From Streptomyces sp. NRRL B-1140 (GTDB lineage Bacteria > Actinomycetota > Actinomycetes > Streptomycetales > Streptomycetaceae), in contig NZ_LGEA01000120.1 of the NCBI RefSeq assembly GCF_001280065.1, positions 1 to 29,512 of the forward strand: DNA of 29,512 nt, written 5' to 3'. Positions 23,299 to 29,512 of the stretch are shown one piece after another. The notes beneath the pieces were generated by a model. That model did not search any database, was not told where the DNA came from, and saw only the letters and a list, made by a program, of their open reading frames with translations. The translations under genes and the position numbers were made by a program. How positions within the stretch are numbered: position 1 is the stretch's first letter; each line of letters opens with the position of its first letter.

Positions 23299-24771
23299 TT
23301 ACCGGGGAGCCGCGGCCGGTTCGGACGCGAGTTCGGGAGAGCGGCCCGCGAGCCGCTCGCGCCAGGCGGTGAGGACGGCGGTGTCGGTGGCCGGGGTGAC
23401 CAGGGAGACGGCCAGGTAGGCGGCGAGGGAGGCGAGCAGGCCGTAGTAGACGGGCTCGTTGGCGAGGATGCCGTAGGTCGCCATCAGCACGATGACCGCG
23501 AGCCCGCCGGCCACGACGGAGGCGAGGGCTCCGTACACCGTGCCGCGCTTCCAGACCAGGCCGCCGAGGATCGGCACGAGCAGCCCGCCGACGAGGAGGT
23601 TGTAGGCGACGGTCAGGGCCTCCACGACGTTGTCGATCGCGATGGCCGTGGCGATGACCGCGAGGCCCATCAGCAGGATGAAGGCCCGGTTGCCCTTCAC
23701 CTCGTCGTGGTCGTCCGCGTTCTCGGCCGGAGCCTTGCCGAGGCCCCGCAGCCGGGACCAGATGTCGTTGTTGGCGACGGTGGCGCAGGCGATCAGTGCG
23801 CCGGAGGAGGTCGACATGACGGCGGCGAGGGCGGCGGCCAGCACCAGTCCGCGTACGCCGACGGGCAGTTCGTCCTTGACGATGGTCGCGAAGGCGTCGT
23901 CGGGGCTGCCGAGCTTCGGGTACAGCACCTTGGCCGCCGTCCCGATCACGGCACCGGCGAGGGCGTAGGCGAGGCAGTAGGTGCCGGCGACGGTTCCGCC
24001 CCACTTGGCGGTGCGGTCGCTGCGGGCGGTGAAGACGCGCTGCCAGATGTCCTGCCCGATGAGCATGCCGAAGGTGTAGATCAGCACGTAGGTGAAGATC
24101 GTCTCGCCGCCGATGCCCAGCGGGTCGAAGTACTCGGTGGGCAGCTGCGCCTTCATCTCGCCGAACCCGCCGGCCTTCACGACGGCGATGGGCAGCAGCA
24201 GGAGCAGCACCCCGATCGTCTTCACGACGAACTGCACCATGTCGGTCAGGGTGATCGACCACATGCCGCCGAGGGTGGAGTACGCGACGACGATGGAACC
24301 GCCGAGGACGATCGCGACCGTGCGGTTCATGTCGAACAGCACGTCGAAGATCGTGGCGTAGGCGATGGTCGAGGTGACCGCGAGCATCAGCGTGTAGGCC
24401 CACATCACGACACCCGAGATGACGCCGGCACGGCCACCGCCGTAGCGCAGGTCGAGCATCTCGGAGACGGTGTAGACCTTCAGCCGGGCGATGCGGGCGG
24501 AGAAGAAGACGGACAGGGCGAGCAGGCCGAGGCCGATGGTGAAGACCATCCAGGCGCCGGACAGGCCGTACTGGTAGCCCAGGCCCACACCGCCGATGGT
24601 GGAGGCGCCGCCGAGGACGATCGCCGCCATGGTGCCGGAGTACATGGCGGGGCCGAGGCGGCGGCCGGCCACGAGGAACTCGCTCTTGGAGCGGGCGCGG
24701 CGCATGCCCCACCAGCCCATGGCCAGCATGCCGGCCAGGTACACGACGATGACGGCGTAGTCGACGGCCAT
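23299..24771 (-). CDS. Sodium:solute symporter family transporter
   Basis: A 490-residue integral membrane protein with about 13 predicted helices, the length and profile of the SSS family. It begins MAVDYAVIVVYLAGMLAMGW, and later has FLVAGRRLGPAMYSGTMAAIVLGGASTIGG, the well-conserved family stretch around helix 2 that contributes to the sodium site. The ATG at 24771 is preceded by GGAGG; the open frame extends far upstream, but those residues are arginine-rich noise. As first gene of the operon with a ureohydrolase and a ThDP enzyme, it probably imports the guanidino compound they degrade. A candidate promoter lies at 24816-24844, divergent from the PucR gene. A probable symporter also occurs in the gbu region of Pseudomonas aeruginosa. 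Confidence 0.93.
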   Translation of the reverse strand: MAVDYAVIVVYLAGMLAMGWWGMRRARSKSEFLVAGRRLGPAMYSGTMAAIVLGGASTIGGVGLGYQYGLSGAWMVFTIGLGLLALSVFFSARIARLKVYTVSEMLDLRYGGGRAGVISGVVMWAYTLMLAVTSTIAYATIFDVLFDMNRTVAIVLGGSIVVAYSTLGGMWSITLTDMVQFVVKTIGVLLLLLPIAVVKAGGFGEMKAQLPTEYFDPLGIGGETIFTYVLIYTFGMLIGQDIWQRVFTARSDRTAKWGGTVAGTYCLAYALAGAVIGTAAKVLYPKLGSPDDAFATIVKDELPVGVRGLVLAAALAAVMSTSSGALIACATVANNDIWSRLRGLGKAPAENADDHDEVKGNRAFILLMGLAVIATAIAIDNVVEALTVAYNLLVGGLLVPILGGLVWKRGTVYGALASVVAGGLAVIVLMATYGILANEPVYYGLLASLAAYLAVSLVTPATDTAVLTAWRERLAGRSPELASEPAAAPR

Positions 24772-24815
24772 GAGGGCCTCCTTCGGTCGGTGTCGCCGGC
24801 GGGTGACGAGGACCG

Positions 24816-24844
24816 ACCTTAGGTGGCCGGAAAGAGACTGCGAA
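24816..24844 (-). promoter_or_regulatory. Candidate promoter of the symporter-ureohydrolase operon
   Basis: On the minus strand TTCGCA (24844-24839) and TAAGGT (24821-24816) are 17 bases apart. The adjoining GAAGTGTACGTTTC (24842-24855) is an imperfect dyad centred on GTAC and overlaps the -35 element, so it is a candidate PucR binding site. Confidence 0.45.
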
Positions 24845-24894
24845 GTGTACGTTTCATCCATTCGTGCCGGTGCGGAATGGAGGGAACGCACATC

Positions 24895-26376
24895 ATGCCG
24901 GACCCGGCGGTTCCGCCCACCCCACCCGTCCCGCTGACCGCGCTGCTGGCCCGCGAGGACCTGGGCCTGCGGCAGCTCGCCGGGCCGCCCGCCGAGGCGG
25001 TCGTCCTGCACTGGGTGCACACCTCGGAGATGGCGGACCCGTATCCGTATCTGCTGGGCGGTGAGCTGCTGCTCAGCGCCGGTGTGCACATCCCCGGGGC
25101 GGCCGACTCGGGGACCTCCTACTTCGACGGCTACGTCTCCCGGATCGTCGCGGCGGGCGGCGCGGCACTCGGCTTCGGGGTGGCACCGGTGCACGACACC
25201 GTGCCGGAGGCCCTGGTCGCGGCCTGCGGCGCGCACGGCCTGCCACTGCTGGAGGTGCCGCCCCGCACCACCTTCTCGGGCGTGGCCCGGGCGGTCTGGC
25301 AGCTCATGGCCGAGGCCCGCCTGGCCGAACTGCGCCGCGTGACCGAGGCCCAGCAGAGCCTCGCCGCCGCCGCGTCCCGCCCCGACCCGGTCCCCTCGGT
25401 GCTTCGTCAGCTGGCACAGCGGCTGGGCGGGTGGGCGGCGCTGTACGGGCCGGAGGGGGCGGAGATCGCGGGGGCGGGCCGGGAGCCCGGGGGCGAGGTG
25501 CGTGCGGCTCTGGCGCGGCTGGCCCAGGTGGTACGGCCGGCCGGCGGCCCGGGTGAGCGCGCCGCTCCCGCCTCGGCCACCGACTCCGCCGCCGGGGTCC
25601 ACCTCGCCGCCTACAGTCTGGGCACCGGGCACGGCTTCGTGCTCGGGGTCGCCGCCCACCGGCGTGCCCCCGGCGACCACACCGTCGCCTCCGTCGCGGC
25701 CGTGCTGCTGACACTGCTCACCGGCGAACAGCAGAGCGGTACCGGAGCCGCCCGGTCCTCCGCGCTGGTGCGGCTGCTGCTGGGCGCGCCGCCCGAGGAG
25801 GTCGCGGGGTTGCTGGGCGACGGGCCGTGGCTCGTGGTGCACGCCCGGCCGGACGGGGACGGCGCCCCCGACCTCGTCGCGGCCTCCGCGCTGGGCGCCG
25901 CGCTCGGATCCGCCCTGGTCGACGCGGCGGGCGACGTCGTGCGGGCCCTGGTCCCAGCCGGCCGGGCACCGGACCCGCTACCGGGCTGGACCCTGGGCGT
26001 CAGCGCCGCCGTCGCCCCGCACGACTGGCCCGCCGCCGACACCCAGGCCGCCCGCGCCCTGGCCCGGGCCCGCGCCACCCGCTCCGCGCTGCTGCGCCAC
26101 AGCGCGCGCCCCGCCCTGGCGGACCTGGTCCCGGCCGGGGAGGCGGCGGCCCACGCCCGCGCCGTCCTCACCCCCGTCACGGCCCACCCCGCGCTCACCG
26201 AGACCCTGCGCACCTGGCTGTCACTGCACGGCAGCTGGGACCGCACGGCCGTCGCCCTGTCCGTGCACCGCAACACCGTGCGCCAGCGCGTCGCCCGCTG
26301 CGCGGCCCTGCTGGAGACGGACCTCGACGACCCGGACGTACGGATGGAACTCTGGTTCGCGCTGCGGCACGTCTGA
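24895..26376 (+). CDS. PucR-family transcriptional regulator
   Basis: A 493-residue regulator. The N-terminal PucR sensor domain occupies about residues 10-130 (LTALLAREDLGLRQLAG, VVLHWVHTSEM, YLLGGELLLSAG). The C-terminal helix-turn-helix (HTH_30) occupies the last ~60 residues (LRTWLSLHGSWDRTAVALSV, HRNTVRQRVARC). ATG 24895 is chosen because GGAGGG lies 9 bases upstream; the ATG 18 bases earlier is within that site. Members control purine, amino-acid and amine catabolism. The gene is divergent from the symporter-ureohydrolase-ThDP operon, which it most likely activates in response to the substrate. The middle of the protein is alanine-rich and variable, as usual. Confidence 0.92.
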   Translation: MPDPAVPPTPPVPLTALLAREDLGLRQLAGPPAEAVVLHWVHTSEMADPYPYLLGGELLLSAGVHIPGAADSGTSYFDGYVSRIVAAGGAALGFGVAPVHDTVPEALVAACGAHGLPLLEVPPRTTFSGVARAVWQLMAEARLAELRRVTEAQQSLAAAASRPDPVPSVLRQLAQRLGGWAALYGPEGAEIAGAGREPGGEVRAALARLAQVVRPAGGPGERAAPASATDSAAGVHLAAYSLGTGHGFVLGVAAHRRAPGDHTVASVAAVLLTLLTGEQQSGTGAARSSALVRLLLGAPPEEVAGLLGDGPWLVVHARPDGDGAPDLVAASALGAALGSALVDAAGDVVRALVPAGRAPDPLPGWTLGVSAAVAPHDWPAADTQAARALARARATRSALLRHSARPALADLVPAGEAAAHARAVLTPVTAHPALTETLRTWLSLHGSWDRTAVALSVHRNTVRQRVARCAALLETDLDDPDVRMELWFALRHV

Positions 26377-26444
26377 GTACGTGAGCGGGGGTCCCACTGA
26401 GCATGTGAGCGGGGTCCCGCCGAGTACGTGACGCACGTCCCAGC
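26375..26444. repeat. Three tandem 23-24 bp repeats after the pucR-type gene
   Basis: Units lie at 26375-26398, 26399-26421 and 26422-26444, each reading GAGyAyGTGA then a G/C-rich half ending in GTCCC. The first unit includes the last two bases of the PucR stop codon. The middle unit contains the small palindrome GCGGG-GT-CCCGC, so the array may also slow or end transcription. Confidence 0.6.
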
Positions 26445-26485
26445 GCTCGATACGCCAGGGACGCCCCCCTGTCGGCTGCCTCACA

Positions 26486-27283
26486 ATGGATGCCATGCCG
26501 ATACCCGGGACACCCAGCCGCGCCGAACTCGTCGAACACCTCGTCAGGACGCGCATCGCGGGCGACGTCGCCACCCCCCGCGAGAACAACCTCTCCCACT
26601 ACCGCAAGCTGGCGAACAGCGACCGCCACTACTGGCTCGGGCTGGAACTCGGCGACCGGTGGAACGACGAGCAGGACGTCCTCGCGGTGATGGCGGAGCG
26701 GGTCGGCGTGAACGACGACCCCGAATACCGGTACGGCCAGGACACCATCGACCCGGAGCTGACCGTCGACGGCCTGGAGCGGATGGCCGGGCGGCTGCGC
26801 AAGGCGGCGGACGGGCAGCAGCGCGTCCTCTTCGCCACCGGCCACCCCGGCGGCCTCCTCGACGTGCACCGCGCGACCGCGGCGGCGCTGCGCGCGGCCG
26901 GCTGCGAGATCGTCGTCATCCCGGACGGGCTGACGACCGAGGAGGGCTACGTCATGCAGTTCGCGGACGTAGCGGTCCTGGAGCACGGCGCCACCCTGTG
27001 GCACACCCACTCGGGCGAACCGATGAAGGCGATCCTGACGGCCCTGGAGCGCGCGGGCCGCCCGCTGCCCGACCTGGTCGTCGCCGACCACGGCTGGGCC
27101 GGCTACGCGGGACAGCACGGCGTGGACTCCGTCGGCTACGCCGACTGCAACGACCCGGCCCTGTTCATCGCCGAGGCCGAGGGCACCGTGCAGGTGACGG
27201 TTCCCCTCGACGACCACGTGGTCAGCCCCCGCCACTACGACCCGATGACGGCGTACCTCCTCGCGGAGGCGGGCCTCAGCTAG
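26486..27283 (+). CDS. Actinobacterial phosphatase-domain protein
   Basis: A 265-residue soluble protein that I recognise as the actinobacterial 'Phosphatase' family (sometimes labelled histidinol-phosphatase-like). Recognisable stretches are TPRENNLSHYRKLANSDRHY (32-52 region), RVLFATGHPGGLLDVHR (a His-rich, nucleotide-loop-like segment) and LVVADHGWAGYAGQ near the C-terminus. The histidines and aspartates in these segments are candidates for catalysis or metal binding. The start is either ATG 26486 or ATG 26495; neither has a good ribosome site, so a leaderless message is possible. The gene stands alone between the tandem repeats and the convergent tesB. The substrate is unknown, and the family label is from memory. 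Confidence 0.78.
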   Translation: MDAMPIPGTPSRAELVEHLVRTRIAGDVATPRENNLSHYRKLANSDRHYWLGLELGDRWNDEQDVLAVMAERVGVNDDPEYRYGQDTIDPELTVDGLERMAGRLRKAADGQQRVLFATGHPGGLLDVHRATAAALRAAGCEIVVIPDGLTTEEGYVMQFADVAVLEHGATLWHTHSGEPMKAILTALERAGRPLPDLVVADHGWAGYAGQHGVDSVGYADCNDPALFIAEAEGTVQVTVPLDDHVVSPRHYDPMTAYLLAEAGLS

Positions 27284-27288
27284 GGCCC

Positions 27289-27303
27289 CGTCCGTGCGGG
27301 ACG
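27289..27303. terminator. Short hairpin between convergent genes
   Basis: CGTCC-GTGCG-GGACG forms a 5-bp stem six bases after the phosphatase stop. A 12-base direct repeat GCGGGCCTCAGC flanks it (27269-27280 and 27314-27325). It is weak as a terminator but is the only candidate in the 37-base gap. Confidence 0.35.
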
Positions 27304-27320
27304 CCGACCGCTGGCGGGCC

Positions 27321-28202
27321 TCAGCCGGTGCCCCGCTCGCGCGGGACCCGGACCACGCCCTCCTGGATCACGGTGATGGCCAGCCGCCCGTCCTGCGTGT
27401 AGATCCGCGCCTGTCCCAGTCCCCGGCCGCCGTACGCGGACGGGGACTCCTGGTCGTACAGCAGCCACTCGTCGGCGCGAAACGGCCGGTGGAACCACAT
27501 CGCGTGGTCGAGCGAGGCCCCGACGACGTCCCCGACGGCCCAGCCACCGCGCCCGTGCGCGAGCAGCACGGAGTCGAGCAGCGTCATGTCGGAGACGTAG
27601 GTGGCGAGGACGACGTGCAGCAGCGGATCGTCCGCCAGCTTGCCGTTGGTGCGGAACCACACCTGCGAGTGCGGCTCGCGCGGCTCGCCGAACCGGCCGT
27701 AGGGCGGCTCGTCGGCGTACCGGAGATCGACCGCGGCCCGGGCCTCGAGGAACTTCTCCACCACGACGGGGTCGAGGTGCCGGTACTCGCGCAGCCGCTC
27801 CGCACCGGTCGGGAGGCTCTCGGGGTCGGGAGAGGCGGGCATCGGCTCCTGGTGATCCAGCCCGTCCTCGTACGTCTGGAAGGACGCCGAGAGATGGAAG
27901 ATCGGCTTGCCGTGCTGGACGGCGACCACCCGGCGGGTGGTGAAGGAGCGGCCGTCGCGGATCCGGTCGACCGTGTAGACGATGGGCGCGCCGGGGTCGC
28001 CGGGGCGCAGGAAGTACGCGTGCAGCGAGTGCGCGGGCCGGTCCTCGGGGACGGTGCGCCCGGCGGCGACCAGCGCCTGGGCCGCGACCTGCCCGCCGAA
28101 GACCCGGGGGACGACGGCGGACCGGGACCGGCCGCGGAAGATGTCCTCCTCGATCTGCTCGAGGTCGAGCAGATCGAGGAGGCTCTGGAGTGCATTGCTC
28201 AT
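27321..28202 (-). CDS. tesB: Acyl-CoA thioesterase II
   Basis: A 293-residue double-hotdog thioesterase that hydrolyses medium- and long-chain acyl-CoA to free fatty acid and CoA. The catalytic residues of E. coli TesB (D204, T228, Q278) correspond to D205 (ATYVSDMTLLD), S230 (VGASLDHAMWFHRPF) and Q280 (VIQEGVV), with serine replacing threonine. Length and the LDHAMWFHRPF motif are typical. The ATG at 28202 has no clear ribosome site and is flanked by inverted repeats on both sides (28205-28226 and 28145-28182). It is 36 bases downstream of the acyl-CoA dehydrogenase on the same strand and probably co-transcribed with it, linking both to fatty-acid breakdown. Confidence 0.92.
   Translation of the reverse strand: MSNALQSLLDLLDLEQIEEDIFRGRSRSAVVPRVFGGQVAAQALVAAGRTVPEDRPAHSLHAYFLRPGDPGAPIVYTVDRIRDGRSFTTRRVVAVQHGKPIFHLSASFQTYEDGLDHQEPMPASPDPESLPTGAERLREYRHLDPVVVEKFLEARAAVDLRYADEPPYGRFGEPREPHSQVWFRTNGKLADDPLLHVVLATYVSDMTLLDSVLLAHGRGGWAVGDVVGASLDHAMWFHRPFRADEWLLYDQESPSAYGGRGLGQARIYTQDGRLAITVIQEGVVRVPRERGTG
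28145..28182. repeat. Perfect 18-bp inverted repeat inside the start of tesB
   Basis: CCTCCTCGATCTGCTCGA (28145-28162) is the exact reverse complement of TCGAGCAGATCGAGGAGG (28165-28182), separated by two bases. It spans codons 7-19 of tesB, which encode the Leu/Asp/Glu-rich stretch LLDLLDLEQIEED. The message could fold into a very stable hairpin 20 bases after the start codon. Confidence 0.8.
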
Positions 28203-28204
28203 GG

Positions 28205-28226
28205 CAACTGTTGTACCGGCCAGTTG
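28205..28226. promoter_or_regulatory. 6-bp inverted repeat just before the tesB start
   Basis: CAACTG (28205-28210) and CAGTTG (28221-28226) are perfect complements around a 10-base spacer, two bases from the start codon. The spacer contains TACAA on the coding strand, which could be a -10 element of an internal promoter. Confidence 0.4.
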
Positions 28227-28238
28227 ATTTCGGTCGGC

Positions 28239-29396
28239 TTACAGGCCCATGTTCTTCGCGATGATCGACTTCATGATCTCGCTGGTGCCGCCGTAGATGC
28301 GGTTGACGCGATTGTCCGCGTACAGGCGGGCGATGGGGTACTCGTTCATGAAGCCGTAGCCGCCGTGCAGCTGGAGGCAGCGGTCGATGACGCGGTGGGC
28401 GACCTCGGTGCAGAACAGCTTCGCGGAGGCGGCCTCGGCGGGGGTGAGCTCACCGGCGTCGAGGGCCTCGGTCGCGCGGTCGGCGACGGCCTCGGCGGCG
28501 TCCACCTCGGCCTGGCAGGCGGCCAGCTCGAACTTGGTGTTCTGGAAGGACGCGACCGTCTTGCCGAAGACGGTGCGGTCCTGGACGTACTGCTTGGCGA
28601 ACCGCACGGCGGCCTTGGCCTGGGCGTAGGCGCCGAAGGCGATGCCCCAGCGCTCGGAGGCCAGGTTGTGACCGAGGTAGTAGAAGCCCTTGTTCTCCTC
28701 GCCGAGGAGGTCCTCGACGGGGACCTTGACGTCCACGAACGCCAGCTCGGCGGTGTCGGAGGTCTTCAGGCCGAGCTTGTCGAGCTTGCGGCCGACGGAG
28801 TAGCCCTCGGACTTGGTGTCCACGGCGAAGAGGGAGATGCCGTGGCGGCGGTCCTCGGCGGTCGGGGCGGAGGTGCGGGCGCAGACGATCATGCGGTCGG
28901 CGTGGACGCCGCCGGTGATGAAGGTCTTGGCGCCGTTGAGGACGTAGTGCGTGCCGTCCTCGCTCAGCTTGGCGGTGGACTTCATGCCCGCGAGGTCGGA
29001 ACCGGTGCCCGGCTCCGTCATCGCGATGGCCCACATCTCCTCGCCGGAGACGAACTTCGGCAGGAACCGCTTCTTCTGCTCGTCGTTGGCGAGCATCTTG
29101 ATGTAGGGCAGGGCGAGCAGCACGTGCACACCGGAACCGCCGAAGGCGACGCCCGCACGAGCGGTCTCCTCGTACAGCACGGCCTCGAACTTGTGGCTCT
29201 CCAGGCCCGCACCGCCGAACTCCTCGGGCACGTTGATGCCGAAGATGCCCAGCTCACCGAGCTTGTAGTAGAAGTCGCGGGGCGCCTGGCCCGCCGCGAA
29301 CCACTCGTCGTACACGGGTACGACCTCGGCCTCGATGAAGGCGCGAAGGGTCTCCCGGAACGCCTCGTGATCCTCGTTGAACACCGTACGGCGCAC
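28239..29396 (-). CDS. Acyl-CoA dehydrogenase
   Basis: A 385-residue FAD enzyme that oxidises acyl-CoA to 2-enoyl-CoA and passes electrons to ETF. The GTG at 29396 is chosen because GGAGGTG lies 5 bases upstream and gives the normal length; the ORF upstream is not conserved-looking. FAD and substrate motifs are AMTEPGTGSDLAGMKS (125-140), FITGG (159-163) and the C-terminal LHGGYGFMNEYPIARLYADNR (343-363) and IYGGTSEIMK (367-376). In medium-chain enzymes the base is the Glu of YEGT; here that position is G369. E248 in LASERWG matches the alternative Glu of isovaleryl-CoA and long-chain dehydrogenases, suggesting a branched or long-chain substrate. It leads the operon with tesB. Confidence 0.93.
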   Translation of the reverse strand: MRRTVFNEDHEAFRETLRAFIEAEVVPVYDEWFAAGQAPRDFYYKLGELGIFGINVPEEFGGAGLESHKFEAVLYEETARAGVAFGGSGVHVLLALPYIKMLANDEQKKRFLPKFVSGEEMWAIAMTEPGTGSDLAGMKSTAKLSEDGTHYVLNGAKTFITGGVHADRMIVCARTSAPTAEDRRHGISLFAVDTKSEGYSVGRKLDKLGLKTSDTAELAFVDVKVPVEDLLGEENKGFYYLGHNLASERWGIAFGAYAQAKAAVRFAKQYVQDRTVFGKTVASFQNTKFELAACQAEVDAAEAVADRATEALDAGELTPAEAASAKLFCTEVAHRVIDRCLQLHGGYGFMNEYPIARLYADNRVNRIYGGTSEIMKSIIAKNMGL

Positions 29397-29422
29397 GCCG
29401 CCACCTCCAGGACTCCGCATGT

Positions 29423-29459
29423 CTAAGCGCTTGCTCAGCCCAAGATACCGGCGAGTATC
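29423..29459. promoter_or_regulatory. Dyads upstream of the acyl-CoA dehydrogenase gene
   Basis: CTAAGC-GCTT-GCTCAG (29423-29438) is a 6-bp dyad with one mismatch and contains the palindrome AAGCGCTT. A second dyad, GATAC-CGGCGA-GTATC, lies at 29444-29459. The first sits 27 bases before the start codon; TetR-type repressors of fatty-acid genes bind sites of this shape. Confidence 0.5.
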
Positions 29460-29512
29460 GAGGAGCGTCCAGGGTGGGGGTGGGGAGACGCTCGTCACGC
29501 GTTGGGGGTGGG

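Noticed and set aside
24772..25842. N-terminal extension of the symporter frame to 847 residues
   Set aside because: The extension is antisense to the PucR gene and lacks hydrophobic helices; ATG 24771 has a GGAGG site.
27269..27325. 12-bp direct repeat GCGGGCCTCAGC as an attachment site
   Set aside because: It is short, encloses only a hairpin between convergent genes, and no integrase or tRNA is present.

Overview
The window is high-GC actinobacterial DNA, almost certainly a Streptomyces chromosome. The evidence is strong G/C preference at third codon positions, many GTG starts with GGAGG-like ribosome binding sites, GTGA start/stop overlaps, and many secreted hydrolases. Gene content (LacI, PucR and LysR regulators, NagZ-like GH3, S37 peptidase, TesB, acyl-CoA dehydrogenase) fits the genus. 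No rRNA, tRNA, CRISPR array or phage block was seen. The only mobile-element trace is the last ~100 bases of an IS481-type transposase at the left edge.

Layout. (1) 1-4661: transposase tail, then a LacI-type repressor divergent from a three-gene translationally coupled operon (Gfo/Idh/MocA dehydrogenase, DUF993 aldolase-like protein, sugar-phosphate isomerase/epimerase) ending at a strong hairpin. It looks like a repressor-controlled route for an unidentified sugar or polyol. (2) 4685-8010: GC-rich tandem repeats, a repeat-built protein of unknown function, and an EamA exporter divergent from a LysR regulator with a clear dyad between them. (3) 8011-13000: a Tat-exported NagZ-like GH3 enzyme, a duplicated-domain lipoprotein, an S37 prolyl aminopeptidase and a small secreted protein. 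(4) 13062-17768: a fused ABC exporter with one degenerate ATP site, and a secreted serine beta-lactamase-fold protein. (5) 18166-20576: a cytosolic hypothetical protein, a small secreted HExxH protein and a secreted endonuclease I; the last two share an upstream motif. (6) 20571-26376: PucR regulator divergent from an operon of sodium:solute symporter, ureohydrolase and ThDP-dependent decarboxylase-like enzyme. The best reading is uptake and breakdown of a guanidino compound, resembling the Pseudomonas 2-ketoarginine/4-guanidinobutyrate steps. (7) 26486-29512: an actinobacterial phosphatase, and a leftward acyl-CoA dehydrogenase-TesB thioesterase pair.

The most interesting systems are the guanidino cassette (20571-26376) and the undefined sugar operon (95-4610). 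Next come the dyad operators around the GH3 gene, the inverted repeats flanking the tesB start, and the asymmetric ABC exporter. All functions are read from sequence motifs by eye; no database search was run.
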